Source: Cellulomonas sp. Y8 (GTDB taxonomy: Bacteria; Actinomycetota; Actinomycetes; Actinomycetales; Cellulomonadaceae). From it: a DNA stretch of 64,000 bases. Shown in pieces: positions 58,669 through 64,000 of this stretch. How positions within the stretch are numbered: position 1 is the stretch's first letter; every line of letters starts with the position of its first letter. The notes under the pieces were generated by a model, which had not been told where the DNA came from, did no database searches, and saw only the letters and a program-made list of their open reading frames with translations. Location: positions 4,411,992 to 4,475,991 of the forward strand of contig NZ_CP041203.1 of NCBI RefSeq assembly GCF_008033115.1. Direction: 5' to 3'. A program made the position numbers and the translations under genes.

Positions 58669-59549
58669 GGCTGGTCCTCGCGGCGGAGGCCGGCCAGCGG
58701 GTCGCCGCCCGCGGTGCCGGTGTCGTCCGTCGACGGCAGGTGGCCGGGCGTCGGGGCGACCGGGGCGTCGCCGCCCGCCGCCGCCCACGCCTGCTCCTCG
58801 GAGCCGAGGCCGCCGTCGTCGGCCGGCCCGGGCTCGCGGTGCTGCCCGCCGAACTCGGCGTCGACGTCCGTCACCTCGGCCGTGCCGCCCGCGACCACGC
58901 CCGGCCCGCCCGCGGCCGCGACCGCCGGGGTGAGGTCCTGGGTGGTGGCGGCCGGCGACCCGCCCGCGGAGCCCGCGGTGGGGGTGGACAGGCCGGTGGT
59001 GGCTCCGGGCAGGGACGATCCGGTCGAGCCGGAGGTCCTCGCCGGGCCCGTGGCGCCGGTCGACGCGGGCGCGTCCTTCAGGCCCCGGGTCAGCCGGCCC
59101 GCGAGGACGCCCGCGCCGGCCGCCAGGGCCAGGAACACCCCGGGTCGCCGTCGCGCGAAGTCGGTGACCTCGCCCAGCACGTCGCCCGGCTCGCGGTTCT
59201 CGAGCCACGTCGCCACGGAGCCGGTGCGCCCGGCCACCTGGCGCACGAGGTCCGCCGCGAGCCCGCCCTGCTCCGAGCCGTCGGCCATCCGGCCCAGCTC
59301 GTCGCCGAGCGAGCGGAGGCTGGACGCCGCCCGCGCCTGCTGGTCGGACGCCTGGCTCGTCAGGCCCGCGCGCGCCTCGCCCAGCAGGTCCCGGGCCTGG
59401 CCCTTCGCCTCCTGGACGACGTCCGCCGCCTGGTCCTTGGCCTCGTGCAGCACACCCTGGCCGCTGTCCGCCGCCGCGTGCGCCAGTCCGGACGCCTGCT
59501 CCTTCGCGGTGCCCATCGCTGCGGCAGCGCCGCTGTCGTTCGTGCTCAT
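58665..59549 (-). CDS. Helix-rich protein with LEA-like repeats
   Basis: A 294-residue protein. The first ~130 residues are amphipathic Ala/Asp/Gln-rich helices with an 11-mer-like rhythm (AKEQASGLAHAAADSGQGVLHEAKDQAADVVQEAKGQARDLLGEA), reminiscent of late-embryogenesis-abundant proteins. A membrane helix (GVFLALAAGAGVLAGRLT) and a disordered Pro/Thr/Gly tail follow. ATG with GAGGAGG. It begins the operon with the holin-like and DUF3618 genes, and starts 10 bp downstream of the Mn-catalase stop. Confidence 0.75.
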   Translation of the reverse strand: MSTNDSGAAAAMGTAKEQASGLAHAAADSGQGVLHEAKDQAADVVQEAKGQARDLLGEARAGLTSQASDQQARAASSLRSLGDELGRMADGSEQGGLAADLVRQVAGRTGSVATWLENREPGDVLGEVTDFARRRPGVFLALAAGAGVLAGRLTRGLKDAPASTGATGPARTSGSTGSSLPGATTGLSTPTAGSAGGSPAATTQDLTPAVAAAGGPGVVAGGTAEVTDVDAEFGGQHREPGPADDGGLGSEEQAWAAAGGDAPVAPTPGHLPSTDDTGTAGGDPLAGLRREDQP

Positions 59550-59559
59550 CGCGTCCTCC

Positions 59560-60441
59560 TCACTCGCTCTTGAAGGTGTCCTTCAGCTTCCCGGCGGCCT
59601 TCTCTGCGGCGTTCGGGAGCGGGGTGGTGCCGTACAGCCGCGGGTCGGGCTGCGTGGGCGGCGGCATCGGGACGCCGGCCGGGGGCTCGGCGACGTAGCT
59701 GAACTCGCCGAGGCCGTCCGGGGTCGGACCGGAGGCCCAGGAGCCCTTGTCCGCGTCCGTGCCGTTCGAGAAGTTGATGTACTGGTACGCGACCTCGCGG
59801 TGCTCCTGGTCGAGGGGGAAGTTGCTCGGGGTCGGGATGCCCTCGAAGCCCTCCTCCTGCAGCTCGCGCGCCGCCGCGATCCACTGGTTCTGGTGCATCG
59901 TGTCGCGCGCCAGCAGGAACGCGAGCATGTCCCGCACACCCTTGTCGTCGGTCATGTGGTAGAGCCGCGCCACCTGCACGCGGCCCTGCATCTCGGCGTT
60001 CGCGTTCGCCTGGAAGTCGGCCAGCAGGTTGCCGCTCGCGGTGATGTAGCCCGCGCTCCAGGGGTTGCCGTTGCTGTCCACCGGGCGGGCGCCCGCACCG
60101 GCGACGATCGCGTGCTGGACGTCCGTGCCGCCCACGATCGCGGCGATCGTCGGGTCGTTCTGCACGGCCTCCTCGGTGATCCCGACGGGGGCCTTCTCCA
60201 GCAGCTGGGCGATCATCGTCGCCAGCATCTCGACGTGGCCGAACTCCTCGGCGCCGATGCCGTACAGCAGGTCGCGGTACTTGCCGGGCAGGTGGGTGTT
60301 CCAGGACTGGAACCCGTACTGCATCGCGACCGTGATCTCGCCGTACTGCCCGCCCAGGACCTCCTGGAGCTTGCGGGCGTAGACGGCGTCCGGCTTGTCG
60401 GGTGTGGCCTTGAACTGCAGCTCTTGACGGTGGAAGAACAT
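59560..60441 (-). CDS. Manganese (non-haem) catalase
   Basis: A 293-residue dimanganese catalase. The four-helix bundle ligands lie in EVLGGQYGEITVAMQYGFQSWN, AEEFGHVEMLATMIAQLLE, NAEMQGRVQVARLYHMTDD and ARDTMHQNQW (Glu/His pairs). It decomposes hydrogen peroxide to water and oxygen. Its length is normal and the start ATG has GGAGG. Close spacing to the following helix-rich gene suggests a stress operon. The window also holds Dps, the other peroxide-linked protein. Confidence 0.93.
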   Translation of the reverse strand: MFFHRQELQFKATPDKPDAVYARKLQEVLGGQYGEITVAMQYGFQSWNTHLPGKYRDLLYGIGAEEFGHVEMLATMIAQLLEKAPVGITEEAVQNDPTIAAIVGGTDVQHAIVAGAGARPVDSNGNPWSAGYITASGNLLADFQANANAEMQGRVQVARLYHMTDDKGVRDMLAFLLARDTMHQNQWIAAARELQEEGFEGIPTPSNFPLDQEHREVAYQYINFSNGTDADKGSWASGPTPDGLGEFSYVAEPPAGVPMPPPTQPDPRLYGTTPLPNAAEKAAGKLKDTFKSE

Positions 60442-60672
60442 CGCGACCTCCGCGCCCCGGGGCTCGGGGCAGTCGTCTGCGGGAGCCTCGGTCGCGAGAG
60501 GTGCCGGTGGCGGCGCCCACCCGGACCGGGCGGTGCGCCGGCGCCCTGCTGCACCGACACGGGGCGGTCCCGCTAGCGGACCGCCTGGACCCGACGCTAG
60601 GTCCGTCCGTGTGAACGCGCCTCTCGGGGGCGCGGTTGCACTCCGCGCCCCGCCGTGCGATGTCGCCGCCGG

Positions 60673-61158
60673 TCAGGCGGTGGGCCGTGCCTCGTGCCCG
60701 GGGCGACCGTGCGTGCGGTTCCGCTCCTTGAGCTGCGACTCGTAGACGTGCTTGCGACCGCCGACCAGACGCTCGCGGGTGCGCCGCTCGGCGTCCGCGA
60801 ACGCGCGGTAGTAGCCGTCGTCGAAGTCCTCCACGACCTGGAACGTCCAGCGCCCCTCGACCACGTTCCGGCCGACGACCTCGGCCCGGAGCTCGTCGGC
60901 GACGTCGGGGTGGCCCGCCTCGGCGAGCCGGTCGAGCGCGTCGGCGAGCTCGGCGTCGGCGCGGCCGATCAGCCGGTGGAAGGCGTAGAGCATCCCGCGG
61001 GCGTGCTCGACGACCTCGAACGCGGCCGTGACCCCGCCGACGGCCTCGACGACGTCGTCGGGCACGCCGGCGGGCGGCAGGTGGGCGGCGTCGGGCCGCT
61101 CGGCGGACCCGTCGTCGGGGCGGTCGGCGGTCGGAGTCTGCAGGGCGTCGTCGGTCAT
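60673..61158 (-). CDS. Conserved helical protein of unknown function
   Basis: A 161-residue soluble protein. After a disordered acidic N-terminus it has three helices (DVVEAVGGVTAAFEVVEHARGMLYAFHRLIGRADAELADALDRLAEAGHP) and the segment FQVVEDFDDGYYRAFADAERRTRERLVGG, then a basic end. I do not recognise the family with certainty. It is divergent from the trp leader; the ~230 bp between it and Mn-catalase hold nothing I can identify. Confidence 0.7.
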   Translation of the reverse strand: MTDDALQTPTADRPDDGSAERPDAAHLPPAGVPDDVVEAVGGVTAAFEVVEHARGMLYAFHRLIGRADAELADALDRLAEAGHPDVADELRAEVVGRNVVEGRWTFQVVEDFDDGYYRAFADAERRTRERLVGGRKHVYESQLKERNRTHGRPGHEARPTA

Positions 61159-61250
61159 CCGGCCATCGTGCGGCGCACCGCGCGAGCCCACCACCGCGAG
61201 CGGGGGGCGACGCGTCGGGCGAGCAGGCGCCGGGCGCGACGCCGGTGCAG

Positions 61251-61256
61251 TAGCGT
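61251..61256 (+). promoter_or_regulatory. -10 element of the trp leader transcript
   Basis: TAGCGT lies 7 nt before the ATG of the leader peptide, implying a leaderless or near-leaderless mRNA. No clear -35 is present. Confidence 0.55.
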
Positions 61257-61263
61257 GTCCGCC

Positions 61264-61299
61264 ATGTGCACGACGCAGAGCTGGTGGCCCGCCTCCTAG
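61264..61299 (+). CDS. trpL: Tryptophan leader peptide TrpL
   Basis: An 11-codon frame, MCTTQSWWPAS, with two adjacent TGG codons (61282-61287) and a TAG stop. It lies 98 bp before a fused anthranilate synthase gene and is followed by mutually exclusive hairpins (61322-61373). This is the textbook arrangement for attenuation by charged tRNA-Trp, also known for the trpE(G) gene of Streptomyces venezuelae. Translation would start at the first nucleotides of the RNA, which suits rapid ribosome-polymerase coupling. Confidence 0.8.
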   Translation: MCTTQSWWPAS

Positions 61300-61321
61300 G
61301 CGGACCCCTCGACGCGTCGAC

Positions 61322-61373
61322 GACCGCCCCTGATCCGGGTGGTCGTGGCCGCGGGCGCGGCGGGACCACCCGG
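61322..61373 (+). promoter_or_regulatory. trp attenuator: competing antiterminator and terminator hairpins
   Basis: Terminator: CCGGGTGGTC (61335-61344) pairs perfectly with GACCACCCGG (61364-61373), with a small inner GC stem. Antiterminator: GACCGCCC (61322-61329) pairs with GGGTGGTC (61337-61344) with one G-U, using the same left arm. A ribosome stalled at the Trp codons would favour the antiterminator. There is no T-run after the terminator, and it ends only 23 bp before the structural gene, so occlusion of translation is an alternative mechanism. Confidence 0.7.
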
Positions 61374-61396
61374 TCCCCGACCGAACGGCACCCGCG

Positions 61397-63271
61397 ATGA
61401 CCTCCCTGCTCCGCTCCCTGCTCGACGACGACGCCACCGGCTTCGCGGTGCTGCACCGCCGCGGCACGGACTGGCTCGACGTCCTCGTCGGCGACGTCCT
61501 CGACGTCGACCGGCTGGCGGACGTGCCCCTCGACGGCGGCACCGTGCTCGCGCTCGTCCCGTTCCGCCAGGTGCGCGAGCGGGGGTTCGCCGCGCACGAC
61601 GACGGCGCCCCGCTGCGCTGCCTGCGGGTCCGCGAGCGCGAGCGGGTGCCGCTCGCGGAGGCGCTGCCGCTGCTCCCCGCCGCCGTGCCCGTGGAGCCGG
61701 AGGGCTTCGACGTCGACGACGCCACCTACGCCGACCGGGTGCGCACGGTGATCGAGGACGAGATCGGCCGCGGCGAGGGCGCGAACTTCGTGCTGCGCCG
61801 GGACTTCGTGGCGCGGACCGGGGTCGCGCCCGGAGCGGCGGTGCTGGGGTGGTTGCGCGCGCTGCTGGAGCGCGAGCGCGGCGCGTACTGGACGTTCGCG
61901 GTCCGGACGCCGGGCCTGGCCGCCGCCGGCGCGACCCCCGAGCGGCACGTGTCCGTCGCGGGCGGCGTCGCCCGGATGAACCCGATCAGCGGCACGTTCC
62001 GGCACGGGGCGCAGCCGCCCACCGGGGCGGAGCTCCTGGCGTTCCTCGCCGACACCAAGGAGAGCGAGGAGCTGTTCATGGTGGTGGACGAGGAGATGAA
62101 GATGATGAGCGCGGTCTGCCCGGACGGCGGCCGGATCCTCGGGCCGTACCTCGCGCAGATGTCTCGGCTCACGCACACCGAGTACGTCCTGGAGGGGCGG
62201 ACCGACCTGGACGTGCGCGAGGTGCTGCGGCTCACGATGTTCGCCCCGACCGTGACCGGCTCGCCGATGGGCAACGCGTGCGCGGTCATCGCCCGGCACG
62301 AGCCGACGCCGCGCGGCTACTACTCCGGCGTGCTGGCCCTGCTCGAGCCGGACGGCACGACCCGGCCGGACGGGGCACCCGGGTACGAGGTCGACGCACC
62401 GATCCTCATCCGGACCGCCTACCTCGACGACGCCGGGCGGGTGACCGTGCCGGTGGGCGCCACGCTGGTGCGGCACTCCTCCCCCGACGGCGAGGTCGCC
62501 GAGACGCACGCGAAGGCCGCGGGGGTGCTGACCGCCATCGGCGCCCTCGCCCCCGCGCGCACGGGGGCACCCGCTCCGGTGCTCGCGGACGAGCCCGGCG
62601 TCGCGCCGGCCCTCGCGTCGCGGAACGACCGGCTCGCCGCGTTCTGGCTGCGCCCCCAGGGCCCGGCGCCGGACCCGGCGCTCGCGGGCCGCACCGCCCT
62701 GGTCGTCGACGCCGAGGACCAGTTCACGACGATGCTCGCCCACCAGCTCCGGCACCTCGGGCTCGACGCCCGGGTGGTGCCGTGGCAGGACGTCCCCGAC
62801 GACCCGGGCACCGACCTGCTGGTGCTGGGGCCCGGCCCGGGCGACGCGCGGCACCTCCACGAGCCGCGGGTCGCGCGGCTGCACGAGCTGCTCGCCCGCC
62901 GGCTCGCGAGCGGGCACCCGCTCCTCGCGGTGTGCCTGAGCCACCAGGTGCTCGCGCTCCAGGCCGGCCTGCCGGTCGCGCCGCTGCCCGCGCCGCGTCA
63001 GGGCGTGCGGCTCGAGGTCGACGTGTTCGGCGAGCGCGCCGCCATCGGGTTCTACAACACGTTCGCGGCGCACCACGGTCCGGGGGCGGCCCGGACGCCG
63101 CTGCTCGGGCTGGAGGTGGCGACCGACGACACGGGGGTGGTGCACGCGCTGCGCGGTTCCGGGGTCGCGTCGGTGCAGGGGCACCTGGAGAGCGTGCTGT
63201 CGTCCGACGGGCTGGCGACGCTGCGCCGGCTCGTCGGGCACGCCCTCGCGACCGCCCCGGCGCCGCGGTGA
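61397..63271 (+). CDS. trpE: Fused anthranilate synthase (TrpEG/PhzE-type)
   Basis: A 624-residue fusion. Residues ~90-400 are the chorismate-binding domain (RMNPISGTFRHG, KESEELFMVVDEEMKMMSAVCPDGG, FAPTVTGSPMGNAC, ATLVRHSSPDGEVAETHAKAAGVL). Residues ~430-620 are a class I glutamine amidotransferase with the nucleophile in LLAVCLSHQVLALQAGLP and the His segment VQGHLESVL. Fusions of this order occur in PhzE (aminodeoxyisochorismate synthase) and in actinobacterial TrpE(G). The Trp attenuator upstream and absence of phenazine genes favour anthranilate synthesis, the first step of tryptophan biosynthesis. Product choice between anthranilate and ADIC cannot be read from sequence. The ribosome-binding site is weak. 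Confidence 0.85.
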   Translation: MTSLLRSLLDDDATGFAVLHRRGTDWLDVLVGDVLDVDRLADVPLDGGTVLALVPFRQVRERGFAAHDDGAPLRCLRVRERERVPLAEALPLLPAAVPVEPEGFDVDDATYADRVRTVIEDEIGRGEGANFVLRRDFVARTGVAPGAAVLGWLRALLERERGAYWTFAVRTPGLAAAGATPERHVSVAGGVARMNPISGTFRHGAQPPTGAELLAFLADTKESEELFMVVDEEMKMMSAVCPDGGRILGPYLAQMSRLTHTEYVLEGRTDLDVREVLRLTMFAPTVTGSPMGNACAVIARHEPTPRGYYSGVLALLEPDGTTRPDGAPGYEVDAPILIRTAYLDDAGRVTVPVGATLVRHSSPDGEVAETHAKAAGVLTAIGALAPARTGAPAPVLADEPGVAPALASRNDRLAAFWLRPQGPAPDPALAGRTALVVDAEDQFTTMLAHQLRHLGLDARVVPWQDVPDDPGTDLLVLGPGPGDARHLHEPRVARLHELLARRLASGHPLLAVCLSHQVLALQAGLPVAPLPAPRQGVRLEVDVFGERAAIGFYNTFAAHHGPGAARTPLLGLEVATDDTGVVHALRGSGVASVQGHLESVLSSDGLATLRRLVGHALATAPAPR

Positions 63272-63294
63272 CGGCGGACCCGCCGCGCGCCCGC

Positions 63295-63300
63295 TAGCGT
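63295..63300 (+). promoter_or_regulatory. -10 element for a leaderless membrane-protein gene
   Basis: TAGCGT ends 8 nt before the ATG at 63309, the same arrangement as at 22417, 61251 and 3230. Confidence 0.5.
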
Positions 63301-63308
63301 GACCTGCC

Positions 63309-63689
63309 ATGGCCTCCCGCACCGGCGTCTCCACCGCCTCCGGCTGGCTCGCCGTCGTGGCCCTGGCCGGCACGGCGCTGCTGCTCGTGCCCGGCTGGTT
63401 CGGCCGCCCGCCCGGCGCGCTGCTGCTCCCGGTCGCGGCGGCGGCCGCGCTCGGGCTCGGCTGGCTGCTCGACCCGGGGGCGAGCCGGGCGACGTTCGTG
63501 GACGGGGCGCTGGCGTCGGTGGGCCTCGGCGCGCTGCTCGGCGGGGCCGCCCTGCTCGTGTCGTCGCTGGTGCGGCTGATCGCGCTCGGCGACGTCGCGG
63601 CGCTCGGGTTCGGGCTCGGCGGGGCCGTCCTCGGCACGCTCGTCGGCTCGGGCCTGCTGGCGACGCGGATGGACGGCCCGCCGATCTAG
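63309..63689 (+). CDS. Small integral membrane protein of unknown function
   Basis: A 126-residue protein with four hydrophobic helices ([84 protein letters not shown]) and almost no loops. It is probably transcribed without a leader. No family is recognised and the position between trpE(G) and dinB gives no functional hint. Confidence 0.7.
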   Translation: MASRTGVSTASGWLAVVALAGTALLLVPGWFGRPPGALLLPVAAAAALGLGWLLDPGASRATFVDGALASVGLGALLGGAALLVSSLVRLIALGDVAALGFGLGGAVLGTLVGSGLLATRMDGPPI

Positions 63690-63708
63690 TCGCGTGTCAG
63701 ACCCCGGG

Positions 63709-63724
63709 TCGAACATGTGTTCTA
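63709..63724 (+). promoter_or_regulatory. LexA (SOS) box overlapping the dinB start
   Basis: TCGAAC-ATGT-GTTCTA matches the Gram-positive/actinobacterial SOS box TCGAAC(N4)GTTCGA at 11 of 12 positions, with the last base shared with the dinB ATG. LexA bound here would block transcription directly, so dinB should be induced by DNA damage. Confidence 0.8.
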
Positions 63725-64000
63725 TGCCCGACTCCGCCGATCACGCCCCCGTCGCCGGGATCCTGCACGCCGACCTCGACGCGTTCTACGCGTCCGTCGA
63801 GCAGCGCGACGACCGCCGGCTGCGCGGGCGCCCGGTGGCCGTCGGCGGCGGCGTCGTGCTGGCCGCGTCGTACGAGGCGAAGCGGCGCGGCGTCCGCACC
63901 GCGATGAGCGCCCGGCAGGCGCGGTCGCTGTGCCCGGGCCTCGTCGTGGTCCGGCCCCGCTTCGAGGCCTACTCGGCCGCCAGCAGGGCGGTGTTCGCGA
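63724..64000 (+). CDS. dinB: DNA polymerase IV (Y family), 5' part
   Basis: The first ~92 residues of a Y-family translesion polymerase, cut by the window end. It starts [27 protein letters not shown], with the first catalytic Asp in ADLDAF. Then come [46 protein letters not shown], the palm/fingers with the nucleotide-contacting Tyr and Arg. It copies past damaged bases with low fidelity. The SOS box at 63709-63724 abuts the ATG, and no separate ribosome-binding site fits, so the start may be leaderless. The rest of the gene is outside the window. Confidence 0.93.
   Translation, partial: MPDSADHAPVAGILHADLDAFYASVEQRDDRRLRGRPVAVGGGVVLAASYEAKRRGVRTAMSARQARSLCPGLVVVRPRFEAYSAASRAVFA

Noticed and set aside
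56353..60576. A 1,407-codon plus-strand frame opposite ATPase, DUF3618 and Mn-catalase.
   Set aside because: Shadow of several recognised minus-strand genes; no domains.

Overview
The window is chromosomal DNA from a very GC-rich actinobacterium. Almost every codon ends in G or C, GTG and TTG starts are common, neighbouring genes overlap by 4 bp (ATGA/GTGA), and the promoters have the Actinobacterial form (TTGACN, 17 bp, TANNNT). Several genes appear to be leaderless, with a -10 hexamer 6-8 nt before the start codon. Gene content (GarA, FtsR, the DUF881/small-basic-protein block, Zur, Ku, Mn-catalase, ANTAR regulators, a 1,2-beta-oligoglucan operon) suggests a Cellulomonas-like member of the Micrococcales, although the genus is an inference. 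I saw no rRNA, tRNA, CRISPR array, insertion sequence or prophage, so this looks like core and lightly accessory chromosome.

Layout. 0.1-9.1 kb: small stand-alone genes (VOC protein, an ECF42-type sigma factor with its DGPF/YCII partner, two methyltransferases, a cupin, an AI-2E exporter, a LacI regulator, a metallo-beta-lactamase-fold hydrolase, an orphan ParA). 9.1-20.9 kb: a complete sugar operon with LacI repressor, lipoprotein binding protein, two permeases, GH3 beta-glucosidase, YesL-like membrane protein, GH94 phosphorylase and an EEP-family phosphatase/nuclease. It resembles the Listeria lin1839-1841 system for beta-1,2-glucooligosaccharides. A consensus promoter is followed immediately by a perfect 16-bp operator palindrome. 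21.1-26.6 kb: the conserved actinobacterial block equivalent to Mycobacterium Rv1822-Rv1830, without GcvH. 26.7-35.7 kb: CoA-binding protein, DEAD-box helicase, threonine aldolase, Zur, HU, PHP phosphoesterase, Ku, ATP-dependent ligase, Dps. 35.8-40.2 kb: a c-di-GMP-linked module (MshEN-glycosyltransferase, membrane protein, EAL-DICT protein). 40.2-48.1 kb: peptidase, class IV aminotransferase, flavodoxin, two GAF-ANTAR regulators, DinB-like enzyme, TPR-GGDEF cyclase, formate/nitrite-type channel. 48.1-57.3 kb: a D,D-carboxypeptidase, a small winged-helix-like protein and a four-gene ABC exporter of the FtsX/MacB type. 57.5-60.4 kb: envelope and oxidative stress proteins ending in Mn-catalase. 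61.2-64 kb: a tryptophan attenuator with an 11-residue WW leader peptide ahead of a fused anthranilate synthase, a small membrane protein, and the start of SOS-controlled DNA polymerase IV.

Four genes (at 0.5, 16.2, 20.4/20.7 and 49.0 kb) are broken only by single-base indels, mostly in G/C-rich runs. Both reading frames keep perfect coding character, and in one gene two opposite indels cancel. Assembly error is as likely as real decay, so these genes should be read as probably intact until rechecked.

The best candidates for closer study are the trp attenuator, the c-di-GMP module and the beta-1,2-glucan operon with its operator. The 53-nt near-perfect palindrome after that operon is also worth a look.
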